Part shown: positions 1-9,740 of the stretch, piece after piece | How positions within the stretch are numbered: the first letter of the stretch is position 1 | Layout: each line of letters opens with the position of its first letter | Assembly: GCF_003865015.1 (NCBI RefSeq) | Contig: NZ_BHVV01000001.1 | Coordinates: 124,001-188,000 of the forward strand | Source: Sulfurisoma sediminicola | GTDB lineage: Bacteria; Pseudomonadota; Gammaproteobacteria; Burkholderiales; Rhodocyclaceae | Length of the DNA: 64,000 bases | Direction of reading: 5' to 3' | The notes under the pieces: generated by a model | What the model was told of the DNA's origin: nothing | The model's input: only the letters and a program-made list of their open reading frames with translations | Databases searched by the model: none | Position numbers and translations under genes: made by a program

Positions 1-321
1 GACTACGTCGTGACACACTTCACCAACGAGCAGAAGCTCATGGAGGACAGCGGCTATCCGGCGTTCAACGAGCACCTGAGGCTGCATGAGGAATTCGCAT
101 CGGCGGTCGCGGATTTCCTCTCCAGCGGCGACGAGTGGAATGATGACCGCGTGCAGACATTGCGGCGCTTCCTCAACAAATGGCTCATCGGCCACATCAT
201 GACCCACGACCTGCGCTTCGGTAAATGGTACCGCGACCACCACGGCACCGACGCGCCCGAGGTCGTCGCCAAGCCCGCAAAGAAGGTCGGCTGGTTCGAT
301 CGCCTGCTCGGCCGGGGCTGA
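1..321 (+). CDS. bacteriohemerythrin, 3' part (5' end outside window)
   Basis: Bacteriohemerythrins are small four-helix proteins that bind O2 at a non-haem di-iron site. The frame is open from base 1, so the gene begins before the window; the GTG at position 10 lies inside the fold and is not a credible start. Visible ligand motifs are HFTNEQKLM (His and Glu ligands), then HLRLHEEF with two more histidines, and HIMTHDLRFG with the His and Asp ligands near the C-terminus. The order and spacing match the second half of the family. A lysine-rich tail ending in DRLLGRG follows the last helix. A strong hairpin lies 43 bases downstream. Family call is confident; the N-terminal third and any fused domain cannot be seen. 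Confidence 0.88.
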   Translation, partial: DYVVTHFTNEQKLMEDSGYPAFNEHLRLHEEFASAVADFLSSGDEWNDDRVQTLRRFLNKWLIGHIMTHDLRFGKWYRDHHGTDAPEVVAKPAKKVGWFDRLLGRG

Positions 322-363
322 TTCCAGCTTCCACATCGCGTTCGCCGGCTTCCCCGGACGAAA

Positions 364-389
364 AAACGCCACGGCATGCCGTGGCGTTT
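364..389. terminator. bidirectional hairpin terminator
   Basis: A perfect 26-base palindrome containing the arm ACGCCACGGC lies between two convergent genes, the hemerythrin (ends 321) and the methyltransferase (ends 415 on the minus strand). A run of six A's precedes it and a GCATTTT stretch follows, so it could act as a rho-independent terminator in both directions. Confidence 0.8.
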
Positions 390-414
390 GCATTTTCGGC
401 CGCGCCCCGAGGCC

Positions 415-1155
415 CTAAGGCTTGCTGGCGGTGAACACCAGTCCGGCGAGCTTGCGGACGACGAAGCGCCGGAAGGCCACGGGGACGATCGCCACCAGGG
501 ATTTCCGGTGTTCGAGCCGCTTCCCCAGCCACTCCTCCTCGATATGCCCGATCGCGACGAAACGGCGGGCGAATGCGCCGTGGATGTCGTCGAGCGTCCG
601 GTAATGGGTCCATTGGTCGAGCCATGAGCACATTTCCCTGCTCCAGTTCATGGGTGATCGCCCCTGCCTGAAATAGCCGAGGCCGAGGGCCGCGAGCGTC
701 GCGGCGTAATGGACGCGGAAAGCGCTGCGCTTGGGAAACCAGTGCAGAAACGGAATGCCGACGTGCCCCTCCCGCCAGACGGACCGGTCCGGAAACAGGC
801 TCAGCACCTGGGCGCCGGGCTTCATGACGCGATGGATTTCGGCAAGCACCCTGTCCAGGTCCGGCACGTGCTCCATGACCTGGTTGCTGACGACGAGATC
901 GAACGTTCCATCGGGAAACGGGATGACATTGGTGTTCGCATCCATCGGGAATATGACCTGGCCCAGCAGTTCGCGGTCGACGGCCGACTCGTAGCTTCCA
1001 CCGTCGTAGAAGACGTCGCAGCCGAAGGCGTCGATGCCCTGCTGGCGCAGGCCCTTGACGATCTGCCCGGCACCGCAGCCGTAATCGAGGACGGTCAGCT
1101 TGCGGCCGCCCTTCCGTTCAGCTATCCAGCGAACGCAGAATTCGTAGTTGTCCAT
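415..1155 (-). CDS. class I SAM-dependent methyltransferase
   Basis: 246 residues with a Methyltransf_11-type core. The SAM-binding motif I is VLDYGCGAGQ near residues 23-32, and a motif IV/post-motif region FDLVVSNQVMEHVPDLDRV with the following EIHRVMKPG lies near residues 85-110. The C-terminal half is rich in aromatic and basic residues and probably forms the substrate lid. The substrate cannot be read from the sequence. The gene stands alone between two hairpin terminators (364-389 and 1220-1246), so it is probably monocistronic. It lies 5 kb from the rml genes and need not belong to the glycan locus. Confidence 0.82.
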   Translation of the reverse strand: MDNYEFCVRWIAERKGGRKLTVLDYGCGAGQIVKGLRQQGIDAFGCDVFYDGGSYESAVDRELLGQVIFPMDANTNVIPFPDGTFDLVVSNQVMEHVPDLDRVLAEIHRVMKPGAQVLSLFPDRSVWREGHVGIPFLHWFPKRSAFRVHYAATLAALGLGYFRQGRSPMNWSREMCSWLDQWTHYRTLDDIHGAFARRFVAIGHIEEEWLGKRLEHRKSLVAIVPVAFRRFVVRKLAGLVFTASKP

Positions 1156-1219
1156 TCGTCATTCCCGCTCGCCTCGCATCGCCCCGCCGCCGTATCGCCG
1201 GAGCCGACTTTTCCAAATG

Positions 1220-1246
1220 ACAACGCCACGAAAGCCGTGGCGTTGT
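1220..1246 (-). terminator. hairpin terminator downstream of pntB
   Basis: An 11-base-pair inverted repeat (arm ACAACGCCACG) with a 5-base loop lies 20 bases beyond the pntB stop. Read on the minus strand it is followed by CATTTGGAAAA, so there is no long U-tract, but the stem is strong. It separates pntAB from the downstream methyltransferase. Confidence 0.7.
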
Positions 1247-1266
1247 CCGTTCCCGGTTGGATGCGC

Positions 1267-2676
1267 TCAACCCTTGAGCGCGGCGAGCACCTCGTCGAGC
1301 ATTTTCTTGGCGTCGCCGAACAGCATGCGGTTGTTGTCCTTGTAGAAGAGCGGGTTGTCGACGCCGGCGTAGCCCGAAGCCATGGAGCGCTTCATCACGA
1401 TCGACGTCTTCGCCTTCCACACTTCCAGCACCGGCATGCCGGCTATGGGGCTGGTCGGATCTTCCTCGGCCGAGGGGTTCACGATGTCGTTGGCGCCGAT
1501 GACCATGGAGACGTCGGTATCGGGGAAGTCGGCGTTGATCTCGTCCATCTCCATCACGATGTCGTAGGGCACCTTGGCCTCGGCCAGCAGCACGTTCATG
1601 TGGCCCGGCATGCGGCCGGCCACCGGGTGGATGCCGAAGCGGACGTTCACGCCCTTCTCGCGCAAATGTTTGGTGATTTCGTAGACCGTGTGCTGCGCCT
1701 GCGCCACCGCCATGCCGTAGCCGGGCACGATGATGACGTTCTTCGCGTCCCTGAGCAGTTCGGCGGTGTCGACGGCGGAGATCGCGGTGACCTCGCCGGC
1801 CGGCTGACCATCGGCCTTGGCCACCACCGTGCCGCCGCCGGTGCCGAAGCCGCCGGCGATGACGCTGATGAAGTTGCGGTTCATCGCGCGACACATGATG
1901 TAGGAAAGGATGGCGCCGCTCGATCCGACCAGCGCGCCGACGACGATCAGGAGGTCGTTGGAGAGCATGAAGCCGGTCGCCGCCGCCGCCCAGCCCGAGT
2001 AGCTGTTGAGCATCGACACCACCACCGGCATGTCGGCGCCGCCGATGGCCATCACCATGTGGATGCCGAAGAGCAGGCCGATGGCGGTCATCACGATCAG
2101 CGCGGTGGCGCCGTCGGCCGGGGTGTGCGCCTGGAGGAAGGCATAGCCGTAGTAGATGACGACCAGCGCGCCGATGCCGTTGAGCGCATGGCGTGCCGGC
2201 AGCAGCATGGGCTTGCCGGAGATCTTGCCCGAGAGCTTGCCGAAGGCGATGATCGAGCCGGAGAAGGTGACGGCGCCGATGTAGATGCCGACGTAGATCT
2301 CGAGTTCGTGGATGGCCTTCTCGGCGCCGCTGAACACGATCGAGGTATCGACGTAGCTGGCATAGCCGACGAGGCAGGCGGCGAGGCCGACGAGGCTGTG
2401 CATCAGCGCGACCAGTTCGGGCATCTGCGTCATCTGCACCTTCTTCGCGGCGACGAGGCCGATGCTGCCGCCGACGACCATGGCTCCGACGATCCAGGGG
2501 ATGCCGGCCAGGGTCACGCGCGGGCCGAACACCGTGGCGAGCACCGCGATGGTCATGCCGACGATGCCGTAGAGGTTGCCGCGCCGCGCGGTCTCGGGGT
2601 TGGAGAGGCCGCCGAGGCTGAGGATGAAGAGGATGGTGGCGCCGATGTAGGCGACGGCCGAAAGACCCGTGCTCAT
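1267..2676 (-). CDS. pntB: NAD(P) transhydrogenase subunit beta
   Basis: Beta subunit of the inner-membrane proton-translocating transhydrogenase, which uses the proton-motive force to make NADPH from NADH and NADP+. 469 residues, the usual family length. The N-terminal 270 residues hold about eight hydrophobic membrane helices (domain II). The C-terminal 190 residues form the NADP-binding domain III, with the fingerprint [12 protein letters not shown], the [20 protein letters not shown] stretch and GANDIVNP. It follows pntA after a 4-base gap on the same strand, so the two are co-transcribed and probably translationally coupled. A terminator lies directly downstream. Confidence 0.97.
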   Translation of the reverse strand: MSTGLSAVAYIGATILFILSLGGLSNPETARRGNLYGIVGMTIAVLATVFGPRVTLAGIPWIVGAMVVGGSIGLVAAKKVQMTQMPELVALMHSLVGLAACLVGYASYVDTSIVFSGAEKAIHELEIYVGIYIGAVTFSGSIIAFGKLSGKISGKPMLLPARHALNGIGALVVIYYGYAFLQAHTPADGATALIVMTAIGLLFGIHMVMAIGGADMPVVVSMLNSYSGWAAAATGFMLSNDLLIVVGALVGSSGAILSYIMCRAMNRNFISVIAGGFGTGGGTVVAKADGQPAGEVTAISAVDTAELLRDAKNVIIVPGYGMAVAQAQHTVYEITKHLREKGVNVRFGIHPVAGRMPGHMNVLLAEAKVPYDIVMEMDEINADFPDTDVSMVIGANDIVNPSAEEDPTSPIAGMPVLEVWKAKTSIVMKRSMASGYAGVDNPLFYKDNNRMLFGDAKKMLDEVLAALKG

Positions 2677-2680
2677 TTGC

Positions 2681-4267
2681 TTACTTTCTGAACATCGCCA
2701 GCATGCGGCGCGTGACGGCGAAACCGCCGAACATGTTGATCGCGGTCAGCGCCAGCGCGAGTACGGCCAGGCCGAGGATCAGCCCCGAGGGGCGGCCTTC
2801 GGTCAGTCCGGACAGCGGCGGCGCGATCTGCACCAGCGCGCCGATGGCGATGATGCTGGAGATGGCGTTGGTCACGCTCATCAGCGGCGTGTGCAGCGAC
2901 GGCGTGACGTTCCAGATCACCATGTAGCCGACGAAGCAGGCCAGCACGAAGACCGTGAAGTGCGAGAGGAAGGAAGCGGGGGCGAAGGCGCCGACCACCC
3001 AGAACAGTGCGGCGCCGATGCCGAAGATCATCGCCAGCGAGCTGCCGGCCATCGGTTCGCCGGCGCCGTGGCCGTGACCAGACTTCTTCGCGGCGACGGG
3101 AGCGGGCTTGACCTGCGCGGGCGCGGCGGCCGGCTTGAGCGGCGGGGGCGGCCATGTGACTTCGCCCTGCTTGATGACGGTCAGGCCGCGGATGGCGTCG
3201 TCTTCCATGTTGACGTCGATGATGCCGTCCTTGGTCTTGCACAGTTCTTCGGTCAGGCGGAACAGGTTGGTGGCGTACAGCGTAGAAGACTGCTTGGCCA
3301 GACGGCTGACCAGGTCGGTGTAGCCGATGATGGTGACGCCGTGCTTCACCACCGCCTGGCCGGGCTCGGTCAGTTCGCAGTTGCCGCCCTGCTCGGCCGC
3401 CATGTCAACGATGACGCTGCCGGGGCGCATGCTCTTCACCATCTCGGCGGTGATCAGCTCGGGCGCGGGCTTGCCGGGGATCAGCGCCGTGGTGATGATG
3501 ATGTCCACTTCCCTGGCCTGCTTGGCATACATCTCGCGCTGGGCCTGCTGGAAGCCCTCGGACATCACCTTGGCGTAGCCGCCGCCGCCGGAGCCTTCTT
3601 CCTCGTAGTCGACCTTGACGAACTCGCCGCCGAGCGACACGACCTGATCGGCCACTTCGGCACGGGTGTCGTTGGCGCGCACGATGGCGCCCAGGCCGGC
3701 GGCGGTGCCGATCGCGGCCAGACCGGCCACGCCGGCACCGGCAATGAAGACCTTGGCCGGGGGCACCTTGCCGGCGGCCGTGATCTGGCCGTTGAAGAAG
3801 CGGCCGAAGGCGTTGGCGGCCTCGATCACGGCGCGGTAGCCGGCGACGCCGGCCTGGGAGGTCAATGCGTCCATCTTCTGGGCGCGGCTCAGCATGCGCG
3901 GCAGCGCGTCGATGGCCAGCACCGTCACCTTGCGGGCGGCCATCTGCTGCATGAGTTCGGGGTTCTGCGCCGGCCAGATGAAGCCGATCAGCGTGGCGCC
4001 CTCCTTCATCAGCCCGACTTCGGTCGCGCTCGGGGCGCGCACCTTGAAGACGATGTCCGAATTGGCCCAAAGGCCGGCGGCATCGGCGACGATCTCGGCG
4101 CCGGCGGCACGGTAGGTGTCGTCGGCAAAATTGGCGGCATCGCCGGCACCGCTCTCGACGCTGACGGCGAAGCCGAGCTTGATCAGTTTCTCGACGACCT
4201 CGGGAACGGTCGCGACGCGCTTCTCGCCGGCGAAGGTCTCCCGTGGCACTCCGATCGTCAGTGGCAT
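2681..4267 (-). CDS. pntA: NAD(P) transhydrogenase subunit alpha (domains I and IIa fused)
   Basis: Alpha subunit of the transhydrogenase. Residues 1 to about 380 form the NAD(H)-binding domain I, starting [20 protein letters not shown], with a Rossmann motif [18 protein letters not shown] near 175-195. A linker rich in proline, alanine, lysine and histidine (about residues 375-415, including [10 protein letters not shown]) joins it to a membrane segment of about four helices (domain IIa). In some bacteria these parts are two genes, pntAA and pntAB; here they are fused as in E. coli (528 residues against 510). First gene of the pntAB operon; the divergent neighbour is corA, with about 100 bases between the two starts. 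Confidence 0.97.
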   Translation of the reverse strand: MPLTIGVPRETFAGEKRVATVPEVVEKLIKLGFAVSVESGAGDAANFADDTYRAAGAEIVADAAGLWANSDIVFKVRAPSATEVGLMKEGATLIGFIWPAQNPELMQQMAARKVTVLAIDALPRMLSRAQKMDALTSQAGVAGYRAVIEAANAFGRFFNGQITAAGKVPPAKVFIAGAGVAGLAAIGTAAGLGAIVRANDTRAEVADQVVSLGGEFVKVDYEEEGSGGGGYAKVMSEGFQQAQREMYAKQAREVDIIITTALIPGKPAPELITAEMVKSMRPGSVIVDMAAEQGGNCELTEPGQAVVKHGVTIIGYTDLVSRLAKQSSTLYATNLFRLTEELCKTKDGIIDVNMEDDAIRGLTVIKQGEVTWPPPPLKPAAAPAQVKPAPVAAKKSGHGHGAGEPMAGSSLAMIFGIGAALFWVVGAFAPASFLSHFTVFVLACFVGYMVIWNVTPSLHTPLMSVTNAISSIIAIGALVQIAPPLSGLTEGRPSGLILGLAVLALALTAINMFGGFAVTRRMLAMFRK

Positions 4268-4371
4268 GTTCGCTCTCTCTGTACGCTTTGTTTGGCGCGG
4301 GTCCGCGCTGTATCATGGGCCCGCCCCGCAAGGTGCGGGAAAGACGGGAATCATACTGAAATCGCCCGACC

Positions 4372-5472
4372 ATGGCCAGCAAGAACGCCTCCAAAAGCAA
4401 GCGTGCCAAGCCCCCGCGGCCGCGGCGCTCCGGCAAGACCGGGCTGCCGGCCGGCAGCCTCGTCTATCTGGGCGAACGCAAGACCGAGCATGCAGCGATC
4501 ACGCTGATCGAGTACAGCCCGGACGAGCTGAAGGAAACCCGTTTCGAATCCCTGGCCGACTGCCACAGCTGCGCACCGCTGCTGCCCAAGGTCTGGCTCA
4601 ACGTCCATGGCCTGCATGAACCCGAGGTGATGGCCGAGATCGGCCGCCGCTTCAAGCTCCACCCGCTGGTGCTCGAGGACATCCTCAACACCGACCAGCG
4701 CCCCAAGGTCGACGATTACGGCGACTACCTGTTCCTGGTCGCCCGCTTCTTCGACCACGACGAGGCGAACCTGACCGTCACTTCCGAGCAGGTCAGCTTC
4801 GTCATCGGCCATGATTTCGTGCTGACTTTCCAGGAGCGGCCGACCGGCCGCTTCGATCCCGTGCGCGAGTGGCTGCGTGCCGACAAGGGTCGCATCCGCA
4901 GCCTCGGCTGCGACTACCTCGCCTATGCCCTGCTCGACCTGGTGGTCGACCGCTACTTCACGGTGCTCGAACAGGTCGGCGAGCGCAGCGAGGATCTGGA
5001 AGACGCCCTGATGGCGAAGCCCGATGCGGCGCTGCTGCAGACCCTGCACCAGTTGAAGCGCGAGACGCTGACCCTGCGCCGCGCCATCTGGCCGCTGCGC
5101 GAGGTCATCAACACCCTGGTGCGCAACGAGGGGCGCTTCTTCGCGCCGGAGACCCAGCTCTACCTGCGCGACATCTACGACCACACGGTGCACCTGATCG
5201 AATCGCTCGAGGCGATCCGCGACCTCATCGCCGGCATGCTCGACATCTACCTCTCGAGCATCAGCAACCGCGTCAATCAGGAAGTGCGCACGCTGACCGT
5301 GTTTGCCATCATCTTCATGCCGGCGACGCTGATCTCCGGCATCTTCGGCATGAACTTCAAGGCCATGCCACTGCTCGACGCCGGCAACGGCTTCCTCATC
5401 GCGATCGGCCTGATGATCGGCGTGGCGAGTACCCTCGGGCTGATCTTCTGGCGCCGGCGCTGGATTGGGTAA
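4372..5472 (+). CDS. corA: CorA family Mg2+/divalent cation channel
   Basis: 366-residue CorA-type inner-membrane cation channel. A basic N-terminal tail (residues 1-25, rich in Lys, Ser and Pro) precedes a cytoplasmic domain. Two C-terminal membrane helices lie at about 307-330 and 340-360, with the signature GMN in GIFGMNFKAMP between them. The protein ends in a short basic tail (FWRRRWIG), as family members do. The start is the ATG followed by the basic Ala-Ser-Lys tail. It is transcribed away from pntA and is followed after 5 bases by a small exported protein, probably in the same transcript. The transported ion cannot be told from the sequence; Mg2+ is the default and Co2+/Ni2+ are possible. 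Confidence 0.93.
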   Translation: MASKNASKSKRAKPPRPRRSGKTGLPAGSLVYLGERKTEHAAITLIEYSPDELKETRFESLADCHSCAPLLPKVWLNVHGLHEPEVMAEIGRRFKLHPLVLEDILNTDQRPKVDDYGDYLFLVARFFDHDEANLTVTSEQVSFVIGHDFVLTFQERPTGRFDPVREWLRADKGRIRSLGCDYLAYALLDLVVDRYFTVLEQVGERSEDLEDALMAKPDAALLQTLHQLKRETLTLRRAIWPLREVINTLVRNEGRFFAPETQLYLRDIYDHTVHLIESLEAIRDLIAGMLDIYLSSISNRVNQEVRTLTVFAIIFMPATLISGIFGMNFKAMPLLDAGNGFLIAIGLMIGVASTLGLIFWRRRWIG

Positions 5473-5477
5473 ATGCC

Positions 5478-5891
5478 ATGAAGAACCTGATCCTCGCAAT
5501 CGCCGCGGCCGTAGTGCCGAGCCTCGGCTTCGCTGCGGCGACGCCCTACGACGGCGTCCGCCTGCTCAACGACTGCAAGGCCGCGGTGCGGATTCTCGAC
5601 CAGGGCAAGACCACCAGCAAGGCCGATGAAGCCGTCGCCGCCACGCAATGCAGTTATTTCTCCTGGGGCGTCTACCTGGCGCAGCGCGGCGCCGTGACCA
5701 AGACCGGGCAGCGCCTCTTCTGCGCCCCCGGCAATGCCACGCAGGAGCAGGTCGTCCGCGTCATCGAGAAATGGCTGACCGAGCATCCGGAGCAACTGCA
5801 CCTTGCCGCCGAGCGCCTGATTCCGACGGCGCTGCGCGACGCCTTCCCCTGCCCGCCGACTACCCGGCGCAAGGATGAACAGGCGACCTGA
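5478..5891 (+). CDS. exported Rap1a/Tai-family-like small protein
   Basis: 137 residues. An N-terminal signal peptide (MKNLILAIAAAVVPSLGFAA) suggests periplasmic location. The mature part has cysteines near residues 33, 58, 82 and 124 and the pattern FCAPGNATQEQVVRVIEKWL followed by HPEQLH and a C-terminal PC, the layout of the Rap1a/Tai immunity-protein family (periplasmic inhibitors of type VI peptidoglycan hydrolase effectors in Serratia). No effector gene is nearby; instead it follows corA after 5 bases. Many such family members stand without an effector, so immunity function is not shown. The frame and start are well supported by the signal peptide. Confidence 0.75.
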   Translation: MKNLILAIAAAVVPSLGFAAATPYDGVRLLNDCKAAVRILDQGKTTSKADEAVAATQCSYFSWGVYLAQRGAVTKTGQRLFCAPGNATQEQVVRVIEKWLTEHPEQLHLAAERLIPTALRDAFPCPPTTRRKDEQAT

Positions 5892-5900
5892 AGAGCAGCC

Positions 5901-6446
5901 CTAGCCGGCCGTCGCCGCGGCGAAGCTCGCACCGGACGCATCCTTCGCAGAAAGTTTGGGCATCATCCCGTGCAGAGGCCAGGCGATGGCAAGGTCGGCA
6001 TCGTCCCATCGGATGCATCGCTCGTGTTCCGGATACCAGTAGTCCGTGGTCTTGTAGAGGAACTCCGCCGACTCGCTGAGCACCAGGAAGCCGTGCGCCA
6101 GGCCCGGCGGAATCCAGAGTTGCCGCTTGTTCTCCGCCGACAGTTGCTCGCCGACCCACTGGCCGAAGGTCGGCGAGCCGCGACGGATGTCGACAATGAC
6201 GTCGAACACCGCGCCGGCCGTCACGCGGACCAGCTTGCCCTGCGGCCTGGGGTCCTGGTAATGCAGGCCGCGCAGCACGCCCCGCGCCGACTTCGAATGG
6301 TTGTCCTGGACGAAGCTGACCGCATGACCGACGGCCTCATCGAAACGCCGCTGGTTGAAACTCTCGAAGAAGAAACCGCGTTCGTCGCCGAAAACCGTGG
6401 GCTCGATGAGCAGGACATCGGCGATGGTGGTAGGGGTGGCCTTCAT
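5901..6446 (-). CDS. rfbC: dTDP-4-dehydrorhamnose 3,5-epimerase
   Basis: RmlC converts dTDP-4-keto-6-deoxy-D-glucose to dTDP-4-keto-L-rhamnose, the third step to dTDP-L-rhamnose. 181 residues, the standard cupin length. Visible family motifs are FGDERGFFFESF near the N-terminus, FVQDNHSKSARGVLRGLHYQ with the catalytic histidine, and WIPPGLAHGFLVLSE. It is the last gene of the rmlBDAC operon on the minus strand and ends 10 bases from the convergent corA-linked gene. It starts 7 bases after the rfbA stop, so the two are clearly co-transcribed. Confidence 0.97.
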   Translation of the reverse strand: MKATPTTIADVLLIEPTVFGDERGFFFESFNQRRFDEAVGHAVSFVQDNHSKSARGVLRGLHYQDPRPQGKLVRVTAGAVFDVIVDIRRGSPTFGQWVGEQLSAENKRQLWIPPGLAHGFLVLSESAEFLYKTTDYWYPEHERCIRWDDADLAIAWPLHGMMPKLSAKDASGASFAAATAG

Positions 6447-6453
6447 CGAAGTC

Positions 6454-7338
6454 TCACCACACAGCGTCCTTCAGCAGCCCCAGCAGATACTGGCCATAGC
6501 CGGTCTTGACCAAGGGCCGGGCGAGCGCCTGCACCGCCTCCGCATCGATCCAGCCTGCGCGCCAGGCAATCTCCTCGGGACAGGCGATCTTCAATCCCTG
6601 GCGCTTCTCGATCGTGGCGATGTACTGGCTGGCATCCATCATCGATTCATGGGTGCCGGTATCCAGCCAGGCGTAGCCGCGGCCCAGGATCTCCACCGCG
6701 AGGTCGCCGCGCGCCAGGTAGGCCCGATTGACGTCGGTGATCTCGAGTTCGCCGCGCGCGGACGGCCGAATGGAACGAGCGATGTCGACGACGTCGTTAT
6801 CGTAAAAGTAGAGACCGGTCACAGCATAGCGCGACTTCGGCTCGGCCGGCTTCTCCTCGATGGAAATGGCCCGCCTGCCGGCGTCGAATTCGACCACGCC
6901 ATAGCGCTCCGGGTCGTGCACCGGATAGGCGAACACCGTCGCGCCCCGGCCACGACCGTCCGCCCGCTGCAGTTGCTCTACCAGGTTGTGGCCGTAGAAG
7001 ATGTTGTCGCCCAGGATCAGCGCCGACGGATCATTGCCGACGAAGCCGGCGCCGATGATGAACGCCTGCGCCAGTCCCTCCGGCGATGGCTGCACGGCAT
7101 AGGAGAGGTTCATGCCCCAGGCGGAGCCGTCCCCCAGCAGTTGTTCGAAGCGCGGCGTGTCCTGCGGCGTGGAAATCACCAGGATGTCGCGAATGCCCGC
7201 CAGCATCAGCGTGCTGAGCGGATAGTAGATCATCGGCTTGTCGTAGATCGGCAGCAGTTGCTTCGACACCGACAGCGTAGCCGGATAGAGGCGGGTGCCG
7301 GAGCCGCCGGCGAGGATGATGCCCTTGCGTGTGGTCAT
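6454..7338 (-). CDS. rfbA: glucose-1-phosphate thymidylyltransferase
   Basis: RmlA joins dTTP and glucose-1-phosphate to give dTDP-glucose, the committed step to dTDP-rhamnose. 294 residues from the start chosen here. The open frame runs further upstream, but the family begins with [19 protein letters not shown], and this ATG overlaps the rfbD stop as ATGA (7335-7338). Motifs visible: the nucleotide-binding [20 protein letters not shown], and NIFYGHNL. Second-to-last gene of the rmlBDAC operon. Confidence 0.97.
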   Translation of the reverse strand: MTTRKGIILAGGSGTRLYPATLSVSKQLLPIYDKPMIYYPLSTLMLAGIRDILVISTPQDTPRFEQLLGDGSAWGMNLSYAVQPSPEGLAQAFIIGAGFVGNDPSALILGDNIFYGHNLVEQLQRADGRGRGATVFAYPVHDPERYGVVEFDAGRRAISIEEKPAEPKSRYAVTGLYFYDNDVVDIARSIRPSARGELEITDVNRAYLARGDLAVEILGRGYAWLDTGTHESMMDASQYIATIEKRQGLKIACPEEIAWRAGWIDAEAVQALARPLVKTGYGQYLLGLLKDAVW

Positions 7339-8228
7339 GGCGTGGTCAGCTCCAGGAGGGTGCGGCGGACGTGCCATTGCCAGGGCGGCAGCGACAGGCC
7401 GAGGGCCGCTTCCAGCTTGCCGCAGTCGAGGCGGGAATTCTTCGGGCGCACGGCCGGCAGGGGATAGTCCTCGGTGGCGATCGGCTCGACCCGTTCCGGC
7501 GTGGTCGCCAGCGCAAGGCCGGCCTGCGCAGCCTGCTTGACGATGAACCGGGCATAACCGTGCCACGACGTCGCACCGCCGGCGGTGCAATGGTAGACCC
7601 CGCTGGCGATCCGCCCGGCGAGCAGGTCGCGCAGCGCGTGCGCCGTCACGTCGGCAAGCAGTTCGGCCGAGGTCGGCGCGCCGACCTGGTCGTCGACGAT
7701 GCGCAGGCTGTCGCGCTCGCGCGCCAGGCGCAGGATGGACTTGAGGAAGTTGTCGCCGCGCGCCGCGAACACCCACGAAGTGCGCAGTATCAGGTGCTCG
7801 GCGCCCGAGGCGGCGACGGCCTTGTCCCCCGCCAGCTTGCTGCGGCCGTAGGCGGATTGGGGGTTCGGCGCGTCGCCCTCGACGTAAGGGGCCTCCTTCG
7901 TTCCGTCGTAGCAGTAGTCGGAAGAGAAAAGGACCAAAGGGATGCCCGCGGCCTTCGCTTCCAGCGCCATGGCGGCCGGCGCGACCGCGTTGATCGATTG
8001 CGCCAGGGCGCGTTCACTTTCCGCCCGGTCGACGGCAGTATAGGCAGCGGCATTGACGATGGCGTCGGGCCGGGCGAAGCAAATCGCCGCGCGCACTGCG
8101 GCCGAATCGGCGAGATCGACATCGCGGCGCGTCAGTGGCAGCACGCTGCCGAGCACCGACAGGCTGCGCTTCAGCTCCCAGCCGACCTGTCCCTCGGCGC
8201 CGAACAGCAGGATGGACCTGTCGCTCAT
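7335..8228 (-). CDS. rfbD: dTDP-4-dehydrorhamnose reductase
   Basis: RmlD reduces dTDP-4-keto-L-rhamnose to dTDP-L-rhamnose with NAD(P)H. 297 residues. The N-terminal Rossmann motif is [13 protein letters not shown], and the short-chain dehydrogenase active-site pair is seen as YGRSK near residue 128. The start chosen overlaps the rfbB stop as ATGA (8225-8228); the frame remains open further upstream, but that stretch is the shadow of rfbB. Overlaps at both ends indicate tight translational coupling. Confidence 0.96.
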   Translation of the reverse strand: MSDRSILLFGAEGQVGWELKRSLSVLGSVLPLTRRDVDLADSAAVRAAICFARPDAIVNAAAYTAVDRAESERALAQSINAVAPAAMALEAKAAGIPLVLFSSDYCYDGTKEAPYVEGDAPNPQSAYGRSKLAGDKAVAASGAEHLILRTSWVFAARGDNFLKSILRLARERDSLRIVDDQVGAPTSAELLADVTAHALRDLLAGRIASGVYHCTAGGATSWHGYARFIVKQAAQAGLALATTPERVEPIATEDYPLPAVRPKNSRLDCGKLEAALGLSLPPWQWHVRRTLLELTTP

Positions 8229-9286
8229 GCACGCCCCCCGTAATTGCTCTCGATCCAGTCGCGATAAGCGCCGCTGGTCACGTTGGCGGCCCAGGCCTGG
8301 TTGTCGAGGTACCACTGCACCGTCTTGCGGATGCCGGTTTCGAAAGTCTCGGCGGGCCGCCAGCCGAGTTCCCTTTCGATCTTGCGTGCGTCGATCGCGT
8401 AGCGCCTGTCGTGGCCGGGACGATCGGCGACATGGGTGACCAGCCGCGCGTGCGGGCCGGCGGCATCGGGGCGAAGCTCGTCGAGCAGGCCGCACACCGT
8501 CTGCACGATCTCGATATTGGGCTTCTCGCAGCTGCCACCGACATTGTAGGTGTCGCCCGGGCGCCCGGCTTCGAGCACGCGGCGGATCGCACCGCAATGA
8601 TCGCCGACGTAGAGCCAGTCGCGGACCTGTCGGCCGTCGCCGTAGACGGGCAACGACTTTCCCTGCAGGGCATTCTGGATCACCAGCGGTATCAGCTTCT
8701 CCGGAAACTGATAGGGCCCGTAGTTGTTCGAGCAGTTGCAGGTCAGCACCGGCAATCCATACGTGTGGTGCCAGGCGCGCACCAAATGATCCGAGGCGGC
8801 CTTGCTGGCCGAATAGGGGCTGTTGGGCTCGTAGCGGCTGTTCTCGGTGAAGGCCAGATCGGCAGGCCCCAGCGATCCATACACCTCGTCCGTCGACACA
8901 TGGAGGAAACGGAAGGCAGACCGCTCCGCGTCGGGGAGATCGCTCCAGTACGATCGAACCGCCTCGAGCAACTGAAAGGTGCCGACGACATTGGTCTGCA
9001 TGAACTCGCCGGGGCCATGGATCGAGCGGTCGACATGCGACTCGGCTGCGAAATTGATGATCGCGCGCGGCTTGTGCCGCGCCAGCAGTTCCGCCAGCAA
9101 GGCAGAATCCCCGATATCCCCGCGCACGAAGACATGGCGCGAGTCAGAGGCGATCGATGCGAGGCTTTCCAGATTCCCGGCGTAGGTCAGCTTGTCGAGA
9201 TTTACGACGGGCTCGCCGATGTCGTGCAGCCAGTCAAGGACAAAATTCGCGCCGATGAAGCCGGCGCCGCCGGTCACCAGGATCAT
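8225..9286 (-). CDS. rfbB: dTDP-glucose 4,6-dehydratase
   Basis: RmlB dehydrates dTDP-glucose to dTDP-4-keto-6-deoxyglucose. 353 residues from [15 protein letters not shown]; an upstream in-frame ATG would add 21 residues that are not family-like, and AGGATGG lies just before the chosen start. Motifs: Rossmann [11 protein letters not shown], the dehydratase STDEVYG region, and the catalytic YSASK. First gene of the rmlBDAC operon. The four genes together supply L-rhamnose for a surface glycan, which fits the glycosyltransferases upstream. Confidence 0.97.
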   Translation of the reverse strand: MILVTGGAGFIGANFVLDWLHDIGEPVVNLDKLTYAGNLESLASIASDSRHVFVRGDIGDSALLAELLARHKPRAIINFAAESHVDRSIHGPGEFMQTNVVGTFQLLEAVRSYWSDLPDAERSAFRFLHVSTDEVYGSLGPADLAFTENSRYEPNSPYSASKAASDHLVRAWHHTYGLPVLTCNCSNNYGPYQFPEKLIPLVIQNALQGKSLPVYGDGRQVRDWLYVGDHCGAIRRVLEAGRPGDTYNVGGSCEKPNIEIVQTVCGLLDELRPDAAGPHARLVTHVADRPGHDRRYAIDARKIERELGWRPAETFETGIRKTVQWYLDNQAWAANVTSGAYRDWIESNYGGRA

Positions 9287-9740
9287 AGGCGCACCATCCT
9301 GCGAGAAATGAAGTTGTACAAAAAGAATAGCGCCACGCTGGTGTGGCAACGTGAATGGGCGGGATTAACCCTTCGGGGAGCCAACGTCTCGACGCGGACC
9401 TAGTCGACGCTCGCCGGACTACGACCGTGGTCCAGCCGCGTCGGCGCCAGCGGCTGGCCGGATGCCTGAGCATCGGCCAGCAAGAGCTTCACCCTGTCTT
9501 CCGACTGTGGCTGGCTGTGGTGTTGGGCGATGGTTGGCAGATAGCCGGTAGCAGATTGCAGAACATTCCCTGCTGAAACACATGCCCCTTGTGCTGCATC
9601 TGCATCTGAGGACCTCTCTTCGCTTCTCAACGTAATTTAGACTCCCTAGCACATGGCCCCACAGGGAATTAACGAGTCCTTGATGTGTAATTGGTCCTTA
9701 AAGACAGCAGCGACTTACAATTGTTTATTTCAAGTGACGG
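9287..9740. other. intergenic region upstream of rfbB, no gene supported
   Basis: About 450 bases between rfbB and the first gene of the AT-rich island. It must hold the rmlBDAC promoter, but I could not pick a sigma-70 pair with good spacing. A minus-strand frame of about 76 codons (9400-9630) ending in LDHGRSPASVD has no recognisable family and may be the eroded 3' end of a lost gene. Base composition changes inside this stretch, from GC-rich below about 9600 to AT-rich above. Confidence 0.5.

Noticed and set aside
709-2691. Plus-strand open frame of 660 codons opposite pntB and the methyltransferase
   Set aside because: His- and Asp-rich low-complexity product typical of antisense frames in GC-rich DNA; pntB on the other strand is unambiguous.
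2669-4507. Plus-strand open frame of 612 codons opposite pntA
   Set aside because: Same shadow pattern; pntA is certain and the frame runs into corA.
7339-7776. N-terminal extension of rfbA into rfbD
   Set aside because: The family N-terminus starts at the ATG at 7338, which overlaps the rfbD stop; the extension is the rfbD gene in another frame.
9400-9630. Minus-strand frame of 76 codons upstream of rfbB
   Set aside because: No family features and no ribosome site; listed only as a possible eroded gene end.
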